DNA of 64,000 nucleotides from Sanguinoderma infundibulare (lineage: Eukaryota; Basidiomycota; Agaricomycetes; Polyporales; Polyporaceae). A program made the translations under genes and the position numbers. The notes under the pieces were generated by a model. It worked only from the letters and a program-made list of their open reading frames with translations, searched no databases and had not been told where the DNA came from. This document shows positions 11,321-23,052 of the stretch, piece after piece (position 1 is the stretch's first letter; every line of letters begins with the position of its first letter). The stretch spans positions 2,046,001 through 2,110,000 of the forward strand of contig JAVLRN010000006.1 in NCBI GenBank assembly GCA_032821775.1. Reading direction: 5' to 3'.

Positions 11321-13759
11321 CTACTTCTTGCGCTTCGGGGCTACAACGAGGGGATCAGATACGAGACTCGGGGAGGCGGAGGGCTTGTTAGATGCATACC
11401 GCTGGTCTGGGAGTCGCCCTTGCGCTTCTGGCCAGGCTTAGGTGATCCCTCGGCGACTTTCGCCTTCTTCGCCTTCGGCTTCCTGCGTTTGCCGTCTAAT
11501 GAGACGGGCGCACCGGGGTCTTCCTCGCATTCGGGACAGAACCACTCGCCGTCCGGCACGGCGTCCAACGGCGGGTCCAAGCACTTCAAGTGGTACGGGT
11601 AGTCGCACTATAAATCATATGAGCAGTCGTGTATCGCGGAGAGGAGCGAGATCTCCTACCTTGTCGCATTCCAAGGGAGAGTCGTCCTCTCCGTTGTCCT
11701 GGTCACAGACCACGCAGATGTCTGGCGGATTGACGTCGTACGGATGGCGGGGGAGGTCGGACAACTTCTCGTTCGGACCTGCTAGGATGAAAGTCGTGTT
11801 CTGCCCGGGCGCCACCCTGAAGTGCGATATGCTTTGTGAGGGTGGATAGCGTCGAAGGGCGCGATGGACGTACTGCATGACATCGATTCCAGCAAGCGGC
11901 TTGTTCTGTATCGGCTTTGTCGCGCTCTTGGGCTGGTCAGGCCCGTGTCCGAGTTCGCCGTTGAGCGCTCCCTGACCAAAGGCGATGGTCATAATGCCCT
12001 CCTCGTCCAGAGCGAGGGCCCAGTGGGTCACACCGCCGCAGGCAACATGGGTAATCTTGCACCCCCTGTGGAATCCGCATTCAGTCCAGAAGCCATTCAG
12101 AGGCGGAACGGTGCCCGGAAGCATTACGTACATGATGTCTTGGATATACTTGAATGTCGAAAACGGTTGACCGCCAGAACCTGCGCCCCACAGGAAGTAT
12201 CAGAATGCGAATCGCGTGCGTCAAGAACGGAGCGAAGCCCAAGCAGGCGTACCATCGCCAGTGTTCTTCCACTTTCCGGCCATCCAGTACATGCCCTGCT
12301 TGTCGATCACGACCGAGTTTGATGGCCCGGCCGCGACGTAGGCACCCATCATAATCTCGCTTGGACCGGCGAACTGGGGCACCTGTTTCGGCACGAGGGC
12401 GTCGACCTGGTTTCCGAGCCCAAGACGGCAGTAGCCATTGTAGCCCCAGACAAACACGCGGCTAGTCAACGACGTTTCAGCGTTAGCACCGGAGAAAGAA
12501 ACGTAATTGGGAAAGGAAGGGCGATCGGACGACGCACCCATCGCTGTCAAGCGCGATCGCGTGCTGAGGGCCGCAGGCAATCTGGACGATCTTGCGTTCG
12601 GCAAGCCCCTTGACGAGAACTAGGGACGCAGGATTACAGTATGATTATGGCATGCCGGGAAGGTAGGATCAGGGACGGGAGCACGCACTGGGTTCTTCTT
12701 CAAAATCGAACGCAGACTTTCCCGCGGACACAATGCGCTCGCCCGCACGACCGTTCCCGAGCTGGCCCTTCTCCTCGCTTCCGAAGGCGAACACTACCCA
12801 CCCACACTAAGAACAAGGCTGTCGGAGACAGAGAGGGGTTACTCACCTTTCCCGCTCTCGGTGAGGACCACGGAGAAGGTAATGCCGGCCGCAGCCTTGA
12901 CGACCTTCTCCTTCGCGCCGCCGAGCTTGGGCCCGTTCACGAGCTTGAACGACTGAATCTCCGGGCACGCGGGGTGGCCGCACTGCGCATACAGCGCATG
13001 AACACGCCCATTCAATTGCCCCACTGCTGAGTTCACTCACCTGCCCCGCATGGTTTTGCCCAGCGGACCACAGCTGCCCTTCGCTTCCCACGAGCAGGGT
13101 ATGGTTCCGCCCACACGCCGCATGCACGAACCGGGTCGCCTTGGGCGCACCCAGCTCCTGCGCGGTCAGCCGCCGCGGCTCGTTCTCCGGGATCTCGTCC
13201 ACGCCAGTGATGCCCATGCACGACTTGTCGTTTCGTCCGAACATCCATGCGGCGCCGTCGGTGTCCAGCACGACGCAGTGGCAGCCGGCGCAGGACGTGT
13301 GAATTGAAACCGCCTTGATGTTGCTCAGCGAGCGGAGGATGTGGGGCTCGAGCAGGTCAGTGCTGTGGAAGCGTGTCGGCATCACGGGCATGAGGATATG
13401 AGGGAAAGGAAACGCACCCGGCACCGTCTTCCTGGTTCTTCTTAGACCCTCCTCTGTCTTTCTTTCCTAGTCGCGTCCTGCGCCGGCCATCAACTACCGT
13501 CCAACAATGAAGTCAAACCACCACGCGTGGGCACCTCCAGTCCGCGCGGAAGGAGAGAAGCAGGCACAGCGAGCGGCGAGCCAGAAACACGGGTGTGGAA
13601 ACTCACCAGTCGGTGCCTCCGCATAGCAACACTTGGGGTTTCGGAGTGGAAACGACGATTGAGCGAACACCACGATGACAAGGAACGCATACACGCACCT
13701 CTTCCCCACTGGTGTTCAGGCTGGGAACTGGTGGCGGCGGGGCTGGAAGGGTTCGACAT
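11321..13759 (-). CDS. RCC1-propeller protein with C-terminal PHD finger
   Basis: Eleven exons can be joined: 13699-13759, 13418-13493, 13041-13362, 12847-12982, 12689-12793, 12538-12619, 12253-12461, 11874-12180, 11660-11816, 11400-11607 and 11321-11340. They give exactly 560 codons plus a stop. RCC1-type repeats fill most of the protein (AACGRNHTLLV, FAFGSEEKGQLGNG, IACGPQHAIALDSDG, VFVWGYNGYCRLG, VACGGVTHWALALDEEG, VAPGQNTTFIL). A PHD finger follows: C-x2-C in CVVCDQDNGED, LECDKCDYPYHLKCLDPPL, EWFCPEC. The tail is lysine-rich and ends APKRKK, a likely nuclear signal. By family, a beta-propeller that may contact chromatin or a small GTPase is joined to a histone-tail reader. The first intron (205 nt) is long and could hide an exon. 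The last exon has only 20 nt. No named orthologue is claimed. Confidence 0.85.
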
Positions 13760-14171
13760 CGTTGCACCGCCTCAAGTTGGTGGGACGAGCGAGCGACTGG
13801 GACGCCTCGACGACCGTGTGACAGGCGGCGGTCGCGCCCTTTCGAATTCCCTTCCCGCCCGAGCATTCCCAACTGTCTCCATCCTCTCCCCTCCTCTCCC
13901 TCCGTGCCCGGAACCACTGGGGACTCACGTTGTGGTGCCTGTGCGCTCTGTGGGCTTCTGTGATCCGTTGCAGGGTTGCTCGTCCACACTGGTGGCGCAG
14001 ACGCGCGACGGATCAACAGAGGGATCTTCCAAAGGCATGACCAGGAAAACACAAAAACTCCGTTATTCAGGGAAGAACTATGGTACAATCTACTAAAGAA
14101 ACTAGACAGCGACAGTCCAAGCAGGTATACAGTAGTACATCGAGAGCATACAATAGTAATCCAAAACACAA
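13760..14171. other. Intergenic, downstream of TOR and upstream of the RCC1-PHD gene
   Basis: About 410 bp between two minus-strand genes. It should contain the TOR 3' UTR and the promoter of the RCC1-PHD gene. I see no gene or distinctive site. Confidence 0.5.
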
Positions 14172-17100
14172 TCACCAGAATGCGCACCTGTAGGAACCAT
14201 GGTTAGCCCTTCGAGTAAGCCGACGTAGCATATGGAGCGTACCATCCAGAGAAACACTGGCACAAATTCTCCAACGACGTGGCCTGCAGAATCAGCTTGT
14301 CTACTTGAGCGGACACCGTGAGCGGCTCTTCGGGGTTGAAATCTCGTCCTGCGAGCACCAACGCGCACGATCAAAAAGACGGAAGGAAGGCAGGGGCGGA
14401 TGGGGGCATGTCGGCGATGACGTACCGGTGAGCTTATCTTGAACGCGTCTGTACACGAACAGAGCGCGTTCGTTCCGGACTTCCTGCGCCTCTGTATGGA
14501 ATAGCACATCGTCAAACCTTCAAACGCTATCGCCCGCACAAATCTCGGAACGTACCGTTTAGGATGTCGTTCTCGTCCGCTTTCAGCTTTCGGGTCGGTG
14601 CGGTGGGATATGCAGCGGCGCGGACCAGGTCAGCCGCGCGACCGCTGTCACCTAAAATACGGAGCGAACACGTAAGGACCCAGCGACGTGGATTCGGATC
14701 GGACGGAAATAAAGATGGGCCAAAGGTGGCCAATAGAAAGCAAAGCAGCAGCCTGAAAACAGCCAATCGCACATCGATGATTGAATGGAGTGTGTGCGTA
14801 CCTTCTCCCCGACGTTCGACATCCGGCTGCATCAATCGCCAGTTGATCAACGGGTCGTACACGAACGCCTCAAGCACCGCCATGAGCGACTCCTTGTTCT
14901 CTCGAAGGACCTTCATGCTGATCTCGCACGTGTTTCTGAAGCTTCCTTCGATCCCGCTCACTTCCATCGCGTGCGTGAGCATCCTCGTCAATCGGAACGG
15001 AATCTTCTCGGGGAACTTCTCCCGATGCATGGCGACCTAACAGAACTCCTGTCAGCGAACAAATCTCGCAAAGAAACACAACAGACGCGTACCTCGAAGC
15101 AGTCGCCGAAGTCGATATGCACCATCTTGCCCGAGTTGCGCTCCAGCATTAGGTTGGACGGGTGGCGATCGCCAAGTCCGAGGATATGGCCGACCATGCT
15201 GTTGACGGCGAGCGAGCGAGTGTATGTTGCGCGACGCTCGAGCCAGTGCTCCGAGTTGACGCTCTTGAGCCAGAGGACCCTGTATAGATCTTGGCCAGTC
15301 GTGTTCTCGAGCGCGTACTCGAACACCTCGATCTTCTGCAGGAGGATAAGGTTCTCGTAGTCGGGTGCCATCTGTGAAAGCCTCGTCAGATATATACAAA
15401 GCCACAGAGTCGCGAAGACATACCTGGAGCATCAAACGGTACTCGATGTTGAGCAATACCTTCCTCGACTCCCGGTAGTCTCGAACGAGCACGTGCAGAG
15501 TATCGCTGTCCTTCACCCATCCAAGCAGACCGGCGTTGGGCGCAAGCGGGATCACGGGGAACCGTTGGATGTGCAGACGCCTCTTGAAGCAGTCCGTGTC
15601 CACAGATAGCAGACCATTGACCAGGCTGAACAGCTGCATGACACGCTCGTCCTGTCGCAAGTCTTCGTGACCCTTGAGCAAGAACTGGTAATCCGAGAAG
15701 TCGCTGCCTTTGATCGACAACCGACGCGGACGTTGTTTCGAGGAGATGACCGAGAGCTTAGCCGCGAAGCTGGCGATCTTGATTACTGGCTTGCCGCTTT
15801 GGTAGGTACCGGGAACAGCGAGCTCGAGGTTTTTCGCCTTGAGAAGCTCGGGGGAGACGTATTGCAGATCAAGCGTGGTAAGCTGTGGCAATTGCTTCTC
15901 GATCTTCTTGAACACCTGGAGCGCGCGGCTATTCAGTATGGATCCCTGCCACACATCATGAGAGACTTACACCGTAGTAGATCTCCCAAGCCTTCTCCAG
16001 GTCACGCTTCTCGCCGTAGATCGTGTATCGTCTGCAAGCCTCGCGAGCCTCGTGAAGGTCGCGGCCGAACACCTGAGTGAACGAGATTTCACGAGCGGTC
16101 TTCGGGCCCTAAACAGAAGCATCAGCAGCCTGTGGAAGAACAAGGAACTGAACAACGAACCTCAAGCATATCGTGAAGGGGCTCCAGGAATGCAATCATG
16201 CCCATAGGGTTGTGGTCCGTGAAGTACAGACGAGATGCCTCCTCAAGCCCTTCATGCCACAACTCGTGCCATAGGATGGCAACACGGATGAGCTCATGGC
16301 TGACCAAGAGCGCCTGCTCGACGATGACCGGACTGTGCTCCCGCATGGGGTCCATGATGGTGAGAGCCGCCTTCTTCCGCACCGCACTCGACGACTTCGA
16401 GGCAACCGTCAGGGGGTAGACGAGGGCTTGCGGGTGGTGCTTTCCGACCTCGGTGAGGAGGTTGTTGATGTTCCGGCGAATATTGGTGCTTGGCGTTTGA
16501 ATACGTGCAATGATCTACACTACCGTGAATTCTCCGCACAAATGGAAGAACAACAGTCGCATACCTGAGGGATGACCTCCAGCCACGTGTCGACCTCAAC
16601 ATCGGTGAACCCGCTGCTCATTGCGCTGCTGACGTCGTCATGCGCGCCGTACTTGAACCACAACGTGAGCAGCCGAAGGGTGTCCTGCAATGCGTTCTCG
16701 TTCCTGAGGGAAATCGAGCGGAAGAAGCCAGTGACGGCCGACACAATGTGAGCGGCATGGTCATGTGGGGGAGCGTCGCTGATTCTGTTGTACTGCTGGT
16801 TCTCCAAGAAGCTGACAACATCGAAGTTGGCCAGCGCCCAGGTGTGCCATGCCTTGTACCATGTAGAGTCATAGTGCGTCGCCAAGTAGTACGACTCGAG
16901 GATGTCCTTGATGTTGCGCTGATGTACTAATGTTAGGACCCGACTCTGAATACGACAGGGAAAATGCATACTGTATCCCACTCCTCCTTGAGCGCGAACT
17001 GCCACTCGCCAAGCTTGAAGTAGCAACGAGCAAGCAAACGAGACAGCCCTTCCAACTCGCTGTTCACCGACGGGTCAGCGCGCGGCTTGGGGCCACTCTG

Positions 17101-20100
17101 GATGTCGCGGGCGAGCTTGGCCGAAAAGTCACGGAGGTAGTTGAGTGTCTCTTCTTTCTCACCCTTGGCCCAATTACACTTGAGGTGAGCGTAGATGACC
17201 ATGGGAGGGGCCTTCGAGTACTGTTGCTCGCGGTAGCCTGGAGGTTGATGATGCTACCAAAACGTTTTAAATATGCGCTTCGCTTCTAGCAGAATGCTGA
17301 CGAGCTTACCCTATCAGGCCACAACAAGGAGTTGATGGTCTTCTCGGCGAGGAACATGCGATCGGACTTGCGGCACAGGTTGGCGAACTTGATCCACATG
17401 ACAGGGTCGTCTTCGGGCGAAACCACCAACGCGCGAACTTGAAGAATGCGCTGCCAGACTTCCACATCTGGCTGGCATCCTTGCAACCTTTCAAAGGCGT
17501 TATCACAGTCAGCATGATAGAAATATCGTCACGTAAGGCAAACCTTTTCATCCAGGTCTTCCGCATGCCTGCTTGACGCTCGGGTTGGTCAGCGTGCTGC
17601 TTGTAGTTGACGATCTCCTCGAGCTCCGAAAGCATCTGGGCGCGGACCATCGTGCTACGACCGCATCAGCAACGAACTCGCATCGACGCTCAGGAATAAC
17701 GTACTTGTACGACCGACCATAGCTTTCTCCCACCAACGAAGTAAGCTCGGGGTCAAGCAGATCCCTAGCCTTCGCAATCTGCTGCATCGCCTTAGGGAAC
17801 TGGTTCTGGTGCACAGCGAGGATCGCGCGGTAAAACGGCCGGTCTGCCGAGTCAGGCTTCATCGTCTGGATGTAGTCGTCCATAGACTCCCAGTCGTTCA
17901 GCGCCCATGCAGCCGCAGCGGCCATCGGCGCGATCTCCCTCCGGTCTTCGATGCTCGAGCCCGTCCAGTATTCGTCCACATTTTTCGCCAGCTGGTCCCA
18001 CTCGCCTAGCGCGTGCAGGCACTTCATGCGCCCAATCGCAATGTCTTGCGCCCCAGGGTCGTCCTCGGCCCGCTTCTCGTACGTCTGCAGGGCCTCCTGC
18101 CAACGGCCAAGTCGCTCGTACCACTCTTCGTGCTTGCTCACGTCATATTGTTCGCGCGCGATGAGCAGCGTACCCCACGCTGCGTCGTGTTGTTGCAGCC
18201 TCGAGTTGATGCTGATGAGCGCCTCGATGATCGTTGGCGAGGTCTCTGTGAAGAACTCGAGCTCCTTGTAATGAAGGGCCTTGGCATACGCGTGGAACTT
18301 CATCGCGTACTCGCCGAGCGTGCGGTTCTCGATAGGGAGCGGCTTCTCTTCGTGTTCCATGAACTCGGCTAGGTTGAGCAACCTGTGGACGAGGTCGGAT
18401 GGCGCGGTGCTCGAGGTGATCGCGAATTCGATGGAGCGGACAAGGTCCTCCTAAATGAACGCGTGAGAAATAACACACACGTGCCCACGGTGTTCTTACC
18501 TGGTACTGGTCGTACAGCTCGCCCCAGCAAGACACGAACGCAGCATTGAACAATTCCTTCGCAAGGGGTTGATGAACATCAACCAAACTCATGCACGCAC
18601 GCAAAGCGTGCGACGGCGACTCGCGCATGAACTCGACAGAAAGCTTCTGGATCCAGTCGAGCCAGTCCTCTTTCGTCGCGACTTGTGAGACATCCCAGGC
18701 CTGCTTCAAATGCTGTTGGTTGACCGCCATCTTAGTCGCCTCGGCAGGTGTCTGGAACTCTACCGCCTTGGAGCTCTCGCCGGCCCTATATAAACAGTTA
18801 GCTGAGCACGGCGTTGAAACCGTTCAGGACTCACAGATCGTTAACAGATGTCTCCTGTGGGAGACGTTCACCCTTGAGGAGCCTCTCGACAAGAGTCTCA
18901 TACCGGAGGTGCGAGATTCGATGGCGGAGGGTAGTCTGCATTACAATCAGTCATCGCCGAGCAACAGACAGGACTCAACTCGCACCTTGCGAATCGTGGG
19001 ATGGAAGATCGCGAAGTCCGAGCCCAGCTGCATCATCAACGCGCACAGCGTATCCAGGACGGCCTGGCGCAGCTCGTTGTTCCCAGTGTTCAGCACGCGC
19101 ACCAACGGATGGATGATCCTCGACGCATGGTCCGAGAAGTTCACGCGTCTCGTCAGCCCTTCAATCGTGTGAATCGCCTTCTTCCGGAGAGCCGTCGACG
19201 CATCTGGGCGTTCGTATGTCTTCACGATGAGCGGGATGACGAGCTGCATATACTCCTCGATGTTGGCACCGAACGTAACGAACGCATCGAAGATCTTCAT
19301 CTGCGTGTTCCCCGTCTTCTCGTTGAGCTCGCCGTCGAACACTTTGAGTACCGAGGGTAGGAACATCGGGAGGAACGGTTTGAACTCCGCATCGAGAGCC
19401 TTGCCAAGAGCCTCGATGAGCGACATGAGCGGGAGCTGCAGCAGAACGTTGTCCCAGAGATCTTTTACGAGCTTGAAGATATCTGCCGTGTGGTTGCGCA
19501 CATGTTGCTTGATAATGCCGACCAAGATCGCGAGCTGTTCAAGGTGAAAGACTTGAATGCGAGAGGATGCAGTCCGCGCGACTGCGGCAAACGCTGGGAT
19601 GATCTATGTCGCCCAGTTGTGAGCATCAGAGAGAACGTAGTACGCGCTAAACATAGCTTACCTGAGGAAGGAACGTCACACACTTCAACCCCTGGGTCTT
19701 GAAGATCGACATAATCGCCTCAATGACTTTGTAGTGGTGGTTGCCCAACGACTGGTCCTTGAGGATGTTTAGCAGCGCATTGATGGCCACAGTCTGATAA
19801 TAGTCGTCCGAAGCGGTCGACGCTCCAGTGAGGTTCCTCGACGGCGCGCTAACGAGATTCGACGAAACCTCCGTGGCAGCATCCTCCTCGGGCTTGATCT
19901 TGCGCCTGTAAGGGTCGAGCGCACCGAGGATACCAAGCACTTTGATGACTTCGCGCCTGACCGCCTGGCTAAGCTCCGTGCGGAGAATCCTGCTGAGGAT
20001 CTGGAGGAGCTGAGGATGCTCGATAAGTGGTTGAATCACGTAGCCCGTGCTGGAGCATAGTTGGCCGAGTGTGTGGAGAGCCGCATCACGCTTCTGAAGC

Positions 20101-22766
20101 GACGGGTCCGCAAGCTTCGCGATGATGACCTGCATTAGGTCTGGTACGTTTGGCATGACGTCCTCACCACCGACACAGGCGAGCTCTCCCAAACACATCA
20201 GGATGTTTGCAGACACGGTGGGGTTGGGATCTTGAGCCTTGGGTAGTAGGACGCGGAGCATAGGGATGGAGTATGGTTTGATGAGACGCTGGGTGGCGTT
20301 GACAAGCAGGGTGAGAAGCCGAGTGCAGTCTTCCCGGTTGCGCCTGCAAGGAGCACGTTGAGAGTACAGCAATGACGAATTTCGTGCGACGTACGTGACA
20401 GTCGAATACTGGAGCTCAGTTAAGAGCTGAATCAGAGTCTTGCGCAACGAAGGCATGACATATGCAGGGTTGTGCATGGCCAACCGACCAATCAGCGCGA
20501 CTGCGGTGACACGATTCTCGAATACTTCATCGTTGACGGCGATAAACAACGATCGCACATTCTCCGCCTGAGCAAGGTGCTTGTCAAAACGCTCGTGCAA
20601 GGAAGTCAGGACGGTCTGCCGGATATTAGGGTCTGTAGATGGAAATCAGCGAATGCTTCAAAATTCGAGACGCAAAACTCATACCAGGATCCGCAATCGC
20701 AACCGTCAGCAACTTGTCGATTACATCACTGATGATCTCGATGGAATGGTTGCTAGCTTGGTAACAAATCGGATCCCGCACAAAGAGACGACAACATGTT
20801 AGCGCTGCAGCTCGCCTGACCTCGGCGTGATCCTGGTCCAAGTAGGGTAATGCACAGTCATGAACGAATTCGTTCAATACGTGGCCTACAATCGTTGTCA
20901 ACGGCTTTGTCATATGTGTGGAAAGAACAGACTCACCGCTGAAGTCGAAGGTATGGAGGGTCGTAAGGGCCAATGTCATCGTCTCAGGACTCCTTGTGCC
21001 GTTCGCAATCTCGACCGGTATAGGCTCTTTCACGGTAGCTCCAGAGTCGCCGCGAAGTAAAGATGGTGGGGCACCTAATGGTCGATAACTATGCCCACTG
21101 AGAACTAATGACAAGAGATCGAGGAGGCGGTCTACGGGACATGGTTAGAGGCGATCGCATTGGCAATGTTTTCCGTGACTCACCTTGAATGGTCTTCAGT
21201 AGAGGAGGAATGTGGGTAGCGATTGCTACGAGAGCCTGACGTAGCGGCTCACTGAGACCACACCCGAACATAAGATCCAGTTGGTCATGCAAAAGCTTCG
21301 TCAAATTTGGGCCGACGGCCTGGGCGAGCATGCCGACACATTGGAATATTGGCTCCTCGGTCAACGCGTTCTTCTTCCTGCAGGCGCAAACATTGAGAAC
21401 GCGGTCGACGGTCAACAGCACCCGGAAGTAAATGTCTGGAAGAGATGCACATACCCTCTCGACTGCAGGCCCATTTTGACGTGGATCATGATGGACTCCA
21501 AGAATGGCTTCATATCGCTACCCACAGCCGTCGCGACGTGACCGATGGCAATGAAGGCCACGACGCGCTCGTGAGTCTTATCTAGCTGAGTGAGGAGATG
21601 CGCCATTGCCTTGTGCAAAAAGTGCTCCGAGAATGTCTGAGTGTCGTACACGGCGAGGGTTGGAATCAGTGTGATGACCATCTTGCGAATGGTCAGTTCC
21701 TTGTGCGTCTTGAATGACAATGTTTGCTCCGCGGCATCGAGGAAGTTCTCCTTCATGAACTAAACGCGTAAATAGGGCATTAGCAATCAGGATGCTAAAA
21801 CCATACACGCAGATGGTGACAGGATGCAGCGGCTTCAAGCACAAGATCCTTTCGTCTCCGGGTCCGGTGTTAACTAAAACGTACCATGCCTCCATGCAGC
21901 AGCAGTTCGCGATATGTCATGAGAGATCCGTGAATGGCTTCCAATTGCGACATCTTGAGACCCATCTGCGCGTCCTGGAGGATCTTGAGCAAGAACGGAC
22001 TCCTCGTTTGCCTCTCCCTCTGAGAGATGATTTCCAAGCAGGCCGCCAAAAGTTCCGCGGCGCTCTCCCGCACAACGATCCGATGATCGCGGAGAGCCAT
22101 GAGGAGTTTGTCGAACACGAGACCGATGTGGGAGTGGAAGTAGGCTGGGCTGTTGCGCGCGAGCTCCTTCAAGATGAGCACTCCAGCGTGTCTTGCGTAT
22201 TCGTGCTTGTCCGACTGGAGAAGCGCGACAGCGGCTTGCACCTCGAAGTCCATGAAGTAGTCGCCAAACGCCGGACCACTGATTTCTGCAATCTGGCCCA
22301 AAGTCTTGGACGCAGCAAGCATAACGTTGGTGTCGGTATCGGGTAGAAGAGCCTTGACATAGTTGTACAGGCGAAAGAGATTGCTCTTGGACTCTATTTC
22401 GCCCTCAACCCGCAGAAGATGGTCTGGAAAACATATAAGGGGACGTTACGTGGCATGCAACGGAGATTGCACACACCTATAGCCAAGATACCTCCCAGCT
22501 TCTCGATGTTCGTCTGACTGTGTACGAGATCGAAGATCTTGTTTATGGTTTCTTCCCATAGCTTTGCCGCGGCATCAGAGGAGAGCTCAGGAATAGTGTT
22601 GGAGATCTACATAGTGTTAGGTGACGCGAGTTGGCGAATAGCTGGAACATACATAGCGTTGTAGCTCGATCGCCGATGTTTGTCGAGCTTCCGAGCTTTT
22701 GCTCTTGAGACCTTGGAAGAGTTGGTCGAGGACGTCACCCTGGATGGAGGGCGCTGCAGACGCCAT
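14172..22766 (-). CDS. TOR: TOR serine/threonine protein kinase
   Basis: One very long multi-exon gene reading [20 protein letters not shown] at its start. The order is canonical for the growth-controlling kinase of the TOR complexes: N-terminal HEAT repeats (about 22.7-18.9 kb), FAT region (about 18.7-16.5 kb), FRB (about 16.4-16.0 kb), kinase (about 15.95-14.8 kb) and FATC. FRB landmarks are [19 protein letters not shown] and [10 protein letters not shown], with the Ser and Trp needed for FKBP-rapamycin binding in other eukaryotes. The kinase has [15 protein letters not shown], the catalytic loop [11 protein letters not shown] and [13 protein letters not shown] appears only after splicing: a 16-nt last exon (14172-14187) joined across a 55-nt intron gives the ending GWCAFW. 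Without that intron the protein would end in an aberrant tail. Acts in nutrient signalling on vacuolar and other membranes. Internal exon limits were not all resolved. Confidence 0.96.
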
Positions 22767-23052
22767 GTTGCGCTCCTCGCAGCGCGAGCCTAGGACAGTT
22801 GGACGGGGCAGGGGGAGGGGAAGGGGCGAGAGGGCGTGGAGGAAGCAACTGCAGCCAAGGAGAGTAAGGGAGTCGCGTCTATCTCAAGCGCTACAAGATT
22901 AGATTAAGCTTCTGTTCCATAGATTAGATTAGATCAATTCGGCATATCGTCATCGCCTCCTTCCCGCGCCGCAGCTTGAGACCGTTGCTCGCCAACCCCT
23001 CCTCTACCTTCTCATATACCACACAATCGTCCACTACCTCCACAAGCTGGAC
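22767..23052. promoter_or_regulatory. Divergent promoter region of TOR and the F-box/RCC1 gene
   Basis: 286 bp separate the two start codons. It contains a repeated AGATTAGATTA-type motif (about 22895-22935) and, next to TOR, a purine-rich GGGGCAGGGGGAGGGGAAGG tract. No recognised transcription-factor site can be named with confidence. Confidence 0.5.
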
